This document shows, piece after piece, positions 1 through 7,252 of a stretch of 32,428 nt of DNA. The notes under the pieces were generated by a model. That model saw only the letters and a list, made by a program, of their open reading frames with translations. It was not told where the DNA came from and ran no database searches. Location of the stretch: contig WFMM01000104.1 of the NCBI GenBank assembly GCA_015484595.1, forward strand, positions 1-32,428, read 5' to 3'. Positions within the stretch are counted from its first letter, which is position 1, and every line of letters begins with the position of its first letter. Source of the DNA: Nitrospirota bacterium (GTDB lineage: Bacteria > Nitrospirota > Thermodesulfovibrionia > Thermodesulfovibrionales > JdFR-85). The translations under genes and the position numbers were made by a program.

Positions 1-721
1 CAGTTAGCCTTTTTCTCTCAAAGTCCATGACCTCCCGGCTCAGGGCATTGTGGATCTCGTAGCTGTCTCTGAACTCGGTCTTATCAGGCCTGAAGTGATA
101 AATCCAGACAGTCTTTAACCTGAGAGTGTCACCAGTCCACTTGCCTTTTTTGGCTTCAATCCTTTCCTTAAGCCTTCCATCTCTGAGGTAAAAGACAGAG
201 ACATCCCTTAAAGCATTTACCTCGGGGAAAAACACCCTTGCATGAATTACTGAGCCATCTCTGCCCCTGAGCCAGAGCCCATTCTTTCCACTCTTGAAGG
301 AACCCTCCTTCTTATGGGAAAGGACACGACTTCTCAGCATCCCAAGGCTTATGGGAGTTAAAAACTCTGCCACCAGAAAATTAAGTAGCACTGCCACAAG
401 ACCAAGCACAAGAAAGGGCAAAAAAAATCTCCTCATGCTCTGCCCTGCTGACTTAAGCACTATCAACTCATTTCTCCTTGATGCAAGACTCAGGATAAAT
501 ATCACAGAAAGCAGTAAACACATGGGAAATAGATATCTGATGAACTCAGGTATCCTTAAAAGTGCATAAAGGAAAAGCCCTCCTCCCTTTACCTTCATCT
601 CGGTAAGCTCGTCAAGCTTTTCAATCAAGGAGATTACTGAAAATAGTGCTGAAAGCGAAAGCGTAAGGGAAAGGAATAAAACCGTAACATCCTTTATGTA
701 CAGCCTCTGAACCCTATTCAC
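1..721 (-). CDS. lptG: LptG-type lipopolysaccharide export permease (partial, C-terminus outside window)
   Basis: Inner-membrane subunit of the LptBFG ABC transporter, which extracts lipopolysaccharide from the inner membrane. About 240 codons are visible of a family length near 360. The N-terminus (VNRVQRLYIKDVTV) leads into a first membrane span, then a hydrophobic block, ELIVLKSAGQSMRRF (the cytoplasmic coupling region typical of YjgP/YjgQ proteins), and another span ending in FLVAEFLTPIS. After this comes the soluble periplasmic beta-jellyroll portion (GLWLRGRDGSVIHARVFFP). The start is taken as GTG at 721-719, which overlaps the upstream lptF stop by 8 nt, indicating translational coupling. 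The order F then G is typical. The lptG versus lptF assignment rests on position and general family resemblance. Confidence 0.88.
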   Translation of the reverse strand, partial: MNRVQRLYIKDVTVLFLSLTLSLSALFSVISLIEKLDELTEMKVKGGGLFLYALLRIPEFIRYLFPMCLLLSVIFILSLASRRNELIVLKSAGQSMRRFFLPFLVLGLVAVLLNFLVAEFLTPISLGMLRSRVLSHKKEGSFKSGKNGLWLRGRDGSVIHARVFFPEVNALRDVSVFYLRDGRLKERIEAKKGKWTGDTLRLKTVWIYHFRPDKTEFRDSYEIHNALSREVMDFERKRLT

Positions 722-1775
722 CTACCCTCCTGTACAACACAGTGGCTGACAATGAAAAAACAATCAGTGGCAACCAGCAAAACAGATGAGGAACCCTTTT
801 AGTCCTTACAAGATTTTCAATGTATATAAGCATGGTATAATACGCAAGAAAAACAATTAATGCAATAAAAAATCCACCTACCCTTCCGGTTTTACCTGAA
901 ATTAATGATAGCGAAGGTGCTAAAAAGGCAATCACCACTATCAGTAGCGGAAATGTTATCCTCCTGTGAAGTTCGATAAAGTAGTCGTTTCTCTCATAGG
1001 GTTTATTTCTTATTGCGTCTCTCAGTTCACTGAGGGTCATCTCGTTTTTTCTTTTTGAAAGGAGCTCTCCGGTAAGGTTTAACCTGAAAAGATATTCAGA
1101 GAAACTGAACTCTGTGGACTCTTCATCCTTTGCGATGTGTACCATGCCATCAAGGAGTTTAAATACCACACCCTTTTCATCAGGTAATACCGAAGCGTTC
1201 CTTGCTGTAATCACCCTTGGATTTTTTTTATCCCTGCTGTCGTAGAGGAAAACACCTCTCAGGCTGTTATCCCTGCCCCTGTCTTTAACCAGAAGCATAA
1301 GCCCGCTGAAGGCATCAAAAAACACACCCGGCTCTATTGCAAGGGGTGCCCTTTTTTTGACAAGGGTGTTTATGCTCTTTCTCAGGTTTCTTAAAGTTAC
1401 TGGCATGAGGTATAGGCTGACCAGAAAACTCAATAATAAAACTAAAGCAGAAAATACAAAGACCGGCTCGTAAAGCCCACTTTTCCTTAGCCCCGATGTT
1501 CTTAGGACCATTACCTCGTTATCCAGAGATAGCCTTCCGTAGGTTATAAGCACTGAAAGTAAAAGCGCCATTGGAAGGCTAAGTAGCATTAACTGAGGCT
1601 GAACAAGCAAAATGACTGATATAAAGTCACCAGCAGTTGCCCCCAGTCCACTTAAAAGTCTGCTCAGCTTTATCAGTTTTTCCATCATAAGCACAAGATT
1701 AAGCCCAAGCAGACTGACTATAAATGCCTCAATAAGCTCTGTAAGTATATACCTTCTGATAACCATAAAAGACAT
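714..1775 (-). CDS. lptF: LptF-type lipopolysaccharide export permease
   Basis: Full-length YjgP/YjgQ permease of 353 residues, partner of LptG in the inner-membrane LPS extractor. It starts MSFMVIRRYILTELIEAF, with a first span (about 15-32), further hydrophobic segments around 55-80 and 100-125, and a central periplasmic domain (about 130-260) containing the family-like segment EPGVFFDAFSGLMLLV. Two or three C-terminal spans follow, from about 270 to the end. ELHRRITFPLLIVVIAFLAPSL near 268-290 is a very recognisable family segment. The ATG lies in a 128-bp divergent gap shared with the toxin-antitoxin promoter. The stop overlaps the lptG start. Confidence 0.92.
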   Translation of the reverse strand: MSFMVIRRYILTELIEAFIVSLLGLNLVLMMEKLIKLSRLLSGLGATAGDFISVILLVQPQLMLLSLPMALLLSVLITYGRLSLDNEVMVLRTSGLRKSGLYEPVFVFSALVLLLSFLVSLYLMPVTLRNLRKSINTLVKKRAPLAIEPGVFFDAFSGLMLLVKDRGRDNSLRGVFLYDSRDKKNPRVITARNASVLPDEKGVVFKLLDGMVHIAKDEESTEFSFSEYLFRLNLTGELLSKRKNEMTLSELRDAIRNKPYERNDYFIELHRRITFPLLIVVIAFLAPSLSLISGKTGRVGGFFIALIVFLAYYTMLIYIENLVRTKRVPHLFCWLPLIVFSLSATVLYRRVGE

Positions 1776-1837
1776 TCTAACATAAAAACAACATACAGCA
1801 GAAACAGACCGTAGTGCGGATATTTTATTTTAAGCTT

Positions 1838-1867
1838 TTGATTTATTTTTTTCATTTTAATTATAAT
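1838..1867 (+). promoter_or_regulatory. sigma70-type promoter candidate for the toxin-antitoxin pair
   Basis: TTGATT at 1838-1843 and TATAAT at 1862-1867 are 18 nt apart, 36 nt before the antitoxin ATG. The downstream stretch 1869-1893 contains an imperfect dyad (GTTAATAT ... AGTATAAC) that could be an operator for autorepression, as is usual for Phd/YefM antitoxins. The promoter call is moderate because the region is very AT-rich; the operator is speculative. Confidence 0.5.
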
Positions 1868-1903
1868 AGTTAATATAATTGATATAGTATAACTGGAGGT
1901 TTT

Positions 1904-2203
1904 ATGGAAAAAGTCGTAGATGCTACAGTTGCAAGACGACAGCTTGGAACACTGCTTGATGAGGTATATTACAAAGGTGAGTCTATAATTATTGAAAGAA
2001 AAGGGAAGGCCTTAGCTAAAATTGTGCCTTTAGAAAAAACGGAAGAAGGCTCTGAAAATAATTTTTTAACCCCAACTCAAAAAAATTTACTCAACGATTT
2101 AAATAGTCTCCCAGCAATTGAAATACATAAAGAGCCAACAGATATCTTAAGAAAACTTAGAAAAAGAAAGGCAAGAAGTGCCAGAACAAGGTACGGAAAA
2201 TAA
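1904..2203 (+). CDS. Phd/YefM-family antitoxin
   Basis: A 99-residue DNA-binding antitoxin. Residues 1-45 show the Phd/YefM fold signature: VVDATVARRQLGTLLDEVYY, then GESIIIERKGKALAKIVPL. The longer C-terminal tail (about 50-99) is the part expected to wrap and inhibit the toxin, and it ends in a strongly basic run (RKLRKRKARSARTRYGK). The Shine-Dalgarno CTGGAGG lies 6 nt before the ATG. The 3' end overlaps the PIN toxin ORF by 26 nt in another frame, the standard antitoxin-first layout. Confidence 0.88.
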   Translation: MEKVVDATVARRQLGTLLDEVYYKGESIIIERKGKALAKIVPLEKTEEGSENNFLTPTQKNLLNDLNSLPAIEIHKEPTDILRKLRKRKARSARTRYGK

Positions 2204-2654
2204 AAGATTTGTTCTTGATGCCAATGTTTTCCTTGAATATATCTTTAACAGAAAGTTAAGGGATATTGCAATAGAGCTCATCTCACAAGCAATAAAGGGG
2301 AAGTACGAACTAATAATACCATCTCTTGCACTGGATGAAATATCAGAGGTTTTATGTGGAAATATTAATCACATAGATAAGATATCTACACATCTGAAGT
2401 TTCTTGAAAGGCTGATATATGAGGGATTTTTAAAAGTAGTTATACCAAATTCAAAAGTTCGCCTTCAGGCGATCAAAATGGCAAGGCAGGGACATAAAAA
2501 GAGTGGATATCCGGAATTTACCGATTGCCTGTATCATTCTCTTGCGATCTTGAATGATGCAGTATTTATAACAAACGACAGGAAACATTTTGCAAAGGTT
2601 AAGCATTCTGGAAACATAGTGTTATTGTCAGAATTACCCCGTCATCTTTTTTAG
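2178..2654 (+). CDS. PIN-domain ribonuclease toxin
   Basis: A 158-residue PIN-domain protein of the 'putative toxin-antitoxin system toxin component, PIN family' type; such toxins are Mg2+-dependent RNases. The acidic centre is visible: D14 in FVLDANVF, E54 in LALDEISEVL, D116 in FTDCLYHSLA and D134 in FITNDRKHF. It begins inside the antitoxin gene, so translation is probably coupled. The ATG at 2178 is the first in frame and leaves about nine residues before the first strand. The target RNA cannot be inferred. The set looks intact rather than degraded. Confidence 0.88.
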   Translation: MPEQGTENKRFVLDANVFLEYIFNRKLRDIAIELISQAIKGKYELIIPSLALDEISEVLCGNINHIDKISTHLKFLERLIYEGFLKVVIPNSKVRLQAIKMARQGHKKSGYPEFTDCLYHSLAILNDAVFITNDRKHFAKVKHSGNIVLLSELPRHLF

Positions 2655-2978
2655 CATAATAACCCTGAAATCTAAAATCCCAAATCACAAATCTGAAATG
2701 AATAATGTGTTTTTTATACAACAGTGTGTTATTTTTGATACAGTTTAGGGTCCAAATTTCAATCAATTTTATTTGCAAATAAGTCATTTTTTATTTTTTT
2801 CTTATCCTTAAGCGTGAAAAAATCTTAACTATTTATTTGATTTTATAGCATTTTTTCGCTTTATTATATATTCCAAATTAAAATTCATCTTAGTGGCTTA
2901 TGCAGATAAAAACTGGCCTGGTATTTGCTATGCATTTTAGTTGTAATCCTTAAATTTGGCTTAATATAAAATTAAGGC
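2655..2978. other. AT-rich intergenic region without genes
   Basis: A roughly 320-bp AT-rich stretch with no convincing coding frame; the 62-codon minus-strand frame at 2599-2787 overlaps the PIN gene and looks non-coding. At 2662-2700 a run of CAAATC/TGAAAT-like words resembles low-complexity intergenic repeats. An imperfect inverted repeat is listed separately at 2810-2861. Confidence 0.6.
2810..2861. repeat. Imperfect AT-rich inverted repeat
   Basis: Left arm AAGCGTGAAAAAAT (2810-2823) and right arm ATTTTTTCGCTT (2850-2861) are reverse complements apart from a 2-nt bulge, separated by 26 AT-rich bases. On the plus strand the second arm has a T-run, but it is inside the arm rather than after it, so this is not a standard intrinsic terminator. 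It could terminate the toxin-antitoxin transcript weakly or extrude as a cruciform; its function is unknown. Confidence 0.45.
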
Positions 2979-3009
2979 TTGACAAAAAGCTCATGAAATG
3001 CTATATAAT
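2979..3009 (+). promoter_or_regulatory. sigma70-type promoter for the porin gene
   Basis: A perfect -35 TTGACA (2979-2984) is followed by TATATA (3002-3007, 17-nt spacer), which overlaps TATAAT (3004-3009, 19-nt spacer). Transcription would begin near 3016, giving a leader of about 195 nt before the porin TTG. It is the best promoter match in the window and suits a highly expressed outer-membrane protein. Confidence 0.75.
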
Positions 3010-3045
3010 GACCATCTTCAGTTTTAGCGGGGAAAGAGTAATTTT

Positions 3046-3203
3046 GTCTTCTTACTTTCTCAGGAAAGGAAGACAGGTTAATAATCGCTTAAATCCCATA
3101 GTGTGGGGAGGTGATAGAAAGAAGAAGATTCACCAATTTGTGTCTCTTTAGTTGAGATTTAAAAACCCTGTTTTACAGGGTCGAACGCTAACCTGAAGGA
3201 GGG
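3046..3203 (+). promoter_or_regulatory. Structured 5' leader of the porin gene
   Basis: Several stem-loops lie between the promoter and the start codon. (1) 3046-3074: GTCTTC pairs with GAAGAC and CTTTC with GAAAG around TCAG, with a 3-nt bulge. (2) Near 3095-3109: CCCA/TGGG. (3) Around 3110-3140: GGTGA/TCACC with a purine-rich loop. (4) About 3165-3181: ACCCTG/CAGGGT around TTTTA. (5) About 3188-3207: CTAACC/GGTTAG, with the Shine-Dalgarno GGAGGG (3198-3203) in its loop and 3' arm. I recognise none of the well-known riboswitch cores here. The pattern suggests mRNA stabilisation or translational control of the porin. Confidence 0.5.
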
Positions 3204-3210
3204 TTAGGAA

Positions 3211-4605
3211 TTGAAGAAATACGGAGCAATAATCTTAGCAATTTTATTCGTTCTGGGTCTTGCAGCAAGTGCTTTCGCAATCCACGCTGAGATACCAGCC
3301 GAGACACAGGCAGTTATAGCAAAGGGCACCCAGATTACACTTGGTGGCTCACTCAGATTTAGGGGTGACCTGAATGAAAACGATTTTGATGACACCACAA
3401 GCCCTAATGCTTACTACGACAGTAGGGTAAGGCTCAGCCTTGATGCAAAGGTCTCTGACAGGGTTCAGGGTTTTGTGCAGGTTGAGGCAGGAAATGGTCC
3501 AAATGCTGACAACTGGACCTGGGGTAGTTCAAGTGCTGCTAAAGGTGTTTATCAAGCTGGGAACGCCAAAAGGGGTGAGTTTAACATCCTTCAGGCATGG
3601 ATTAACTACAAGGCCTCAGATTCCATTGGCCTTAAGGTCGGTCACATGCCCCTTGCACTTGGAAACAAGATATTCTTTAACCATACCAAGTTCGGTGATG
3701 ATGCCATCGTTGCTTACGGAAGCACCTCAAATGTCCACTGGGCGTTGCTGACTGCAAAGTTTAATGAAGGAACAAAGAATCAGACTGATGACTCTACTGC
3801 CTATGTTGGTCTTGTAAACTATAAGGCTGATAATTTCAACATTGATGCAAATGTTACTTATGTTGACGATCAGGGCAGTTATGGCACACCAACTCCTTTA
3901 CCATCGCAGGGTGAGATCCATGCATGGAACTTTGGCCTTGACGGAAGCGTTCAGGTTGCAGGTCTTAACCTGAGGGGAGACCTGGAACTTCAGACAGGTA
4001 AGGCATGTATAGATGTTAGCTCAAGTACTTCATGTTTAGGATTGGGTATGGGCGAGCTTGACATCAATGGTTATGCCTTTATGATCGGTGCTGACTACAA
4101 GATGGGTGCAACCAAGCTCACCCTTGAGGGCGGAGTTGGTTCAGGTGATGACAATCCCAATGACGGTGATTTTGATATGTTCATCACATCCCTTGGTGGT
4201 CATCCAAATGCACCACTTTACACCTTCATCTACGACTACAGCGTATATGGTGCTTCAGGTAGTAAAAATTATGGTATTGCCAATACTACATACCTGAAGC
4301 TTGCTGCTTCAACAAAGGCAACCAAGGACCTCAGCGTAAAGGGCCAGATCGTCTGGCTTAAAGCCACAGAGGACATCCTCTCACCTGTGAAAAGAACTGG
4401 CATGACAGACACAAAGAAGGACGACAACCTTGGCTGGGAAGTAGACGCTAAGGTTACCTATAAGCTTGCCAAGAACTTAGAGTACTTTGTTGAGGGCGGC
4501 TATTTCTTCGTTGGCGATGCTTATGATATTGAGCCAGCAACTGGTAACAGCTACGGTGCAGACGATGCCTGGAGAATCCGCCACGGTATCCAGCTTAAGT
4601 TCTAA
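3211..4605 (+). CDS. Outer-membrane beta-barrel porin
   Basis: A 464-residue porin-like protein. A signal peptide is clear: KKYG then a hydrophobic run to ASAFA, with cleavage probably near residue 23. The mature part alternates amphipathic strands and polar loops: GGSLRFRGDL, SRVRLSLDAKVSDRVQGFVQ, FNILQAWINYKA, IGLKVGHMPLALGNKIFF. It ends in IRHGIQLKF, a terminal Phe strand as recognised by the BAM complex. The start is TTG at 3211, 7 nt after GGAGGG, since no ATG fits before the signal peptide. It has its own promoter and terminator, so it is monocistronic. Substrate unknown; general diffusion porin or anion-channel roles are possible. Confidence 0.85.
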   Translation: MKKYGAIILAILFVLGLAASAFAIHAEIPAETQAVIAKGTQITLGGSLRFRGDLNENDFDDTTSPNAYYDSRVRLSLDAKVSDRVQGFVQVEAGNGPNADNWTWGSSSAAKGVYQAGNAKRGEFNILQAWINYKASDSIGLKVGHMPLALGNKIFFNHTKFGDDAIVAYGSTSNVHWALLTAKFNEGTKNQTDDSTAYVGLVNYKADNFNIDANVTYVDDQGSYGTPTPLPSQGEIHAWNFGLDGSVQVAGLNLRGDLELQTGKACIDVSSSTSCLGLGMGELDINGYAFMIGADYKMGATKLTLEGGVGSGDDNPNDGDFDMFITSLGGHPNAPLYTFIYDYSVYGASGSKNYGIANTTYLKLAASTKATKDLSVKGQIVWLKATEDILSPVKRTGMTDTKKDDNLGWEVDAKVTYKLAKNLEYFVEGGYFFVGDAYDIEPATGNSYGADDAWRIRHGIQLKF

Positions 4606-4635
4606 TTGTTGACAAACAGGGCATATATTAAGTTA

Positions 4636-4670
4636 AAGAAGTGGGGCTTTAAAGCCCCACTTCTTATTTA
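4636..4670 (+). terminator. Intrinsic terminator after the porin gene
   Basis: A perfect inverted repeat with 15-bp arms (4636-4650 and 4651-4665; core GTGGGGCTTT/AAAGCCCCAC) is followed by ATTTATAT. It lies 30 nt after the porin stop. The U-tract is imperfect, but the stem is very strong. Confidence 0.85.
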
Positions 4671-4742
4671 TATCCACCCACCAATCCATTATAATCCTCC
4701 CAAGCTCCTAAATCATAACACAAAAAATTCTTTTAAAATTAT

Positions 4743-4772
4743 TTGACCTGACAGCGATTAAAATGTTATCTT
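4743..4772 (+). promoter_or_regulatory. Extended -10 promoter candidate for the alginate-export-like gene
   Basis: TTGACC (4743-4748) and TATCTT (4767-4772) are separated by 18 nt, and the -10 is preceded by TGT, an extended -10 element. This sits about 90 nt before the gene start and after the porin terminator, so the second barrel gene appears to be independently transcribed. Confidence 0.5.
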
Positions 4773-4819
4773 ATTTGCCAGTTTTTATTGTTCTTTATAT
4801 CTCCTGACCCACGAAAATA

Positions 4820-4840
4820 TGAGGCATCCTTAGTGCCTCA
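4820..4840 (+). promoter_or_regulatory. Stem-loop just upstream of a ribosome-binding site
   Basis: TGAGGCA (4820-4826) pairs with TGCCTCA (4834-4840) around a 7-nt loop. It lies 10 nt before the Shine-Dalgarno GAGGAGG (4851-4857), which stays unpaired. It lacks a U-run, so it is more likely an mRNA 5'-stabilising or translation-modulating hairpin than a terminator. Confidence 0.5.
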
Positions 4841-4862
4841 AATAAAAAAAGAGGAGGTTTTT

Positions 4863-6212
4863 ATGAAACGATTTTTGTTTGGTCTTTCGGTCTTAATGCT
4901 TTCACTTGTGCTCTTTCTACCAACGGTCTTCGCAGAGCATATCTTCGGGCCTGATGAGCTTGATACCAACTATGGTGCCTACTTCAGGATCAGACAGGAG
5001 ACCTGGGACAATGTCTTTGACTTTAAAAACGGTGACCATAAGGACGACAACTTCTTCAGACTAAAGACATCTCTCTGGACAAAACTCGACTACAACAAAC
5101 AGTATATCTTTTTCGTAAAACTTACCAATGAGGCAAGATACTTTATGAACTCAAGTAATACTAAAAGCCGTCCCTTTGGTTTAAACGAGGACGAGCTTGT
5201 ATTTGACAATCTCTATGTTGAGGCAAAATCCCCCTTTGGTCTTCCAGTTGATTTAAAGATCGGTCGACAGGATTTTCTCTTTACTTATGGAGAGGGTTTC
5301 ATGGTAATGGATGGAACACCCTGGGATGGCTCAAGGACTTTTTACTTTAACGCAATAAAGGCAAATGTAAAGGTAAATAAAGACTTTAATTTTGACCTGG
5401 TCTATCTCTCAGACCCTCAGAAAGATACCTACCTTCCATCTCTCTATCCTGCAGAAAAGAGGAAACTCAACTATTCAGACGAGCAGGGATTTATAGCCTA
5501 TGGCAGGCTTAATGCAATGGAGGGCCTCAAAGTAGAGCCCTATTATATCTACAAAAGAGAAGAAACCGACAATGGACCTGACGGAAAGCTTGATCTTAAC
5601 GCAGTGGGCCTGCATCTGGTTTATACCTATGATTCATGGAAATTTGGTGGAGAGTATGCTCATCAGTGGGGTGATTACGACAGTGGGAGAGATAGAAGAG
5701 GTGATGGAGGCTATGTATATGTGAAGAAGGCATTTAAGAATGTAATATGGCATCCTGGTGTTGAACTGAGGTATGTTTATCTTTCAGGAGATGACCCTGA
5801 TACTGACAAAAACGAGGCATGGGATCCAATGTTTTCAAGATGGCCATGGATGAGTGAACTGTTTATTCTTACCCTTGCTCCTGAAACAGGTATCCCTGCT
5901 TACTGGACCAATCTGCAGATGTACAGGGTTGCGGTTAAGGCCTCTTTTACCAAAAACACTGCCATGTCAGTGGCTTATAATTATTTAAGGGCTAATGAAG
6001 ACCCTTCAACTCACTACGGAACCCTTAATAATGCTTCTATATACACAAGAAACAGCAAATCAAGGGGAAGTCTCTTTCAGGGGAAATTATCCCATAAATT
6101 TACCAAAAAGATTGATGGCTACCTGCTTATAGAACACTTCAGGCCTGGTGACTTCTATACCTATGACGACAGTGCTACCTTTGTTCGCTGGCAGCTGCAG
6201 GTAAAGATATAA
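4863..6212 (+). CDS. Alginate-export-family outer-membrane beta-barrel protein
   Basis: A 449-residue barrel with signal peptide KRFLFGLSVLMLSLVLFLPTVFA. Residues after about 25 (YGAYFRIRQETWDN) and the central motif IGRQDFLFTYGEGFMVMDGT followed by PWDGSRTFYFNAIKA are characteristic of the Alginate_exp (AlgE-like) family. Family members often export or admit unknown substrates, so alginate itself is not implied. The start is ATG at 4863 after GAGGAGG; an in-frame TTG at 4788 would add 25 residues ahead of the signal peptide and is rejected. The last strand is FVRWQLQVKI, ending in Ile rather than Phe. The gene is followed by a strong terminator. Confidence 0.85.
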   Translation: MKRFLFGLSVLMLSLVLFLPTVFAEHIFGPDELDTNYGAYFRIRQETWDNVFDFKNGDHKDDNFFRLKTSLWTKLDYNKQYIFFVKLTNEARYFMNSSNTKSRPFGLNEDELVFDNLYVEAKSPFGLPVDLKIGRQDFLFTYGEGFMVMDGTPWDGSRTFYFNAIKANVKVNKDFNFDLVYLSDPQKDTYLPSLYPAEKRKLNYSDEQGFIAYGRLNAMEGLKVEPYYIYKREETDNGPDGKLDLNAVGLHLVYTYDSWKFGGEYAHQWGDYDSGRDRRGDGGYVYVKKAFKNVIWHPGVELRYVYLSGDDPDTDKNEAWDPMFSRWPWMSELFILTLAPETGIPAYWTNLQMYRVAVKASFTKNTAMSVAYNYLRANEDPSTHYGTLNNASIYTRNSKSRGSLFQGKLSHKFTKKIDGYLLIEHFRPGDFYTYDDSATFVRWQLQVKI

Positions 6213-6240
6213 TTAAATTTTTATTTTTATAGAGGCAGTA

Positions 6241-6274
6241 AAAAGGAGGCTGGCAAGTGCCAGCCTCCTTTTTT
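6241..6274 (+). terminator. Intrinsic terminator after the second barrel gene
   Basis: AAAAGGAGGCTGGCA (6241-6255) pairs with TGCCAGCCTCCTTTT (6258-6272) and runs directly into a T-tract (6269-6274): a textbook rho-independent terminator, 29 nt after the stop codon. Confidence 0.93.
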
Positions 6275-6330
6275 ATTGTAATTTTCCTTCTTTTCTGTTA
6301 AGATAAAATGTAAAAAAGGAGGTTTCAGGT

Positions 6331-6681
6331 TTGCAAGAAGCGGTTAAAAGAGTAATAAAAAAGGTCACCCTTGAGTTAATCTACGAGGTTGTTGAAGAAA
6401 GGACAAGAGAGCTTAAAGAGGAGATTGCCTCTCTTAAATCTGAATTGCAAACACACAGGCAAGAAACCAAAGCGGAAATCGCATCACTCAGGCAGGAATT
6501 ACTTGCCTCCAGGAAGGAAACCAAAGATGACATTACCTTACTCAGGCAGGAAACCAGAGAAGAGATCGCCTCTTTGAGGCAGGAATATAAAGAAGACTTC
6601 AGGGCATTGAATGCAAGGATTGACCAGATTAACACAAGACTTGACCAGATAATCCACATGTTGGCAGATATAAAAAGATAA
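6331..6681 (+). CDS. Small coiled-coil protein upstream of a Uma2 nuclease
   Basis: A 116-residue, highly charged, almost wholly alpha-helical protein. Residues 1-22 form a hydrophobic/basic helix (VIKKVTLELIYEVVEE). Residues 31-110 carry repeats of the form EIASLRQE: two units of 18 (7+11) residues, then four of 11 residues, suggesting mixed heptad/hendecad coiled coil. The start is TTG at 6331, 8 nt after AGGAGG. No enzyme motif is visible. The Uma2 gene follows after 21 nt, so co-transcription is likely. Coiled-coil segments occur fused or next to DUF820/DUF3782 PD-(D/E)XK proteins in other genomes, so a partner or oligomerisation role is reasonable but inferred. Confidence 0.75.
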   Translation: MQEAVKRVIKKVTLELIYEVVEERTRELKEEIASLKSELQTHRQETKAEIASLRQELLASRKETKDDITLLRQETREEIASLRQEYKEDFRALNARIDQINTRLDQIIHMLADIKR

Positions 6682-6702
6682 CCCAACAGACATAAGAACA
6701 TC

Positions 6703-7248
6703 ATGGGTATTTTAAAAAACCTCAACATCGATTACCTTCCTCACTACACTTACAAAGACTACGAGCAGTGGGAGGGCAGATGGGAGCTGATAGACGGCAT
6801 TCCCTATGCTATGAGCCCACAGCCTGGTATCTCCCATCAGAAGATAAGCAATAACATTGCTGCTGAACTGAGGAATCTCCTTGAAGATTGCAAAAAATGT
6901 ATTGCTCTACTGCCTGTTGACTGGAAGATAAGCGACGACACAGTGGTTCAGCCAGACAACTTAGTGGTCTGCGGTGAGGTAGAAGGAAAATACCTTACAA
7001 AACCGCCTGTCCTGATTTTTGAGATACTTTCACCAGCCACATCGTTTAAAGACCGGAACATAAAATACAAAATCTATGAATCCCGGGGTGTCAAATACTA
7101 TGTAATGGTTGAACCAGAGGAGAAGGTGGCTGAGGTGTTTGAGCTAATTGAGGGCTCATACCGAAAGATAAGAGATGTCCGGGATGACACATTAACATTT
7201 GAGTTTGAAGACTGTATCATTGATTTTGACTTTTCAAGGATCTGGTAA
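6703..7248 (+). CDS. Uma2-family (DUF820) PD-(D/E)XK endonuclease-like protein
   Basis: A 181-residue protein with the family landmarks in order: WELIDGIPYAMSP (27-39), SHQKISNNIAAEL (44-56), VVQPDNLVV (81-89; D85), IFEILSPATSFKD (105-117; E107) and KYKIYESRGVKYYVMVEPEE (121-140). D85, E107 and a nearby lysine would form the PD-(D/E)XK centre. The biological role of Uma2 proteins is unsettled; many lie near mobile or toxin-antitoxin-like loci. The ATG at 6703 lacks a clear Shine-Dalgarno, hinting at coupling to the upstream coiled-coil gene. The stop lies 4 nt from the convergent livF stop, with no terminator between them. Confidence 0.88.
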   Translation: MGILKNLNIDYLPHYTYKDYEQWEGRWELIDGIPYAMSPQPGISHQKISNNIAAELRNLLEDCKKCIALLPVDWKISDDTVVQPDNLVVCGEVEGKYLTKPPVLIFEILSPATSFKDRNIKYKIYESRGVKYYVMVEPEEKVAEVFELIEGSYRKIRDVRDDTLTFEFEDCIIDFDFSRIW

Positions 7249-7252
7249 AACC

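Noticed and set aside
3106-3157. Possible leader peptide (GTGATAGAAAG...) in the porin leader
   Set aside because: The Shine-Dalgarno-like GGGGAGG directly abuts the GTG with no spacing, and the 14-codon frame has no regulatory codon run.
3046-3210. Known riboswitch (c-di-GMP, SAM, Moco, fluoride, preQ1) upstream of the porin
   Set aside because: None of the conserved cores that I know for these classes is recognisable; kept only as an unclassified structured leader.
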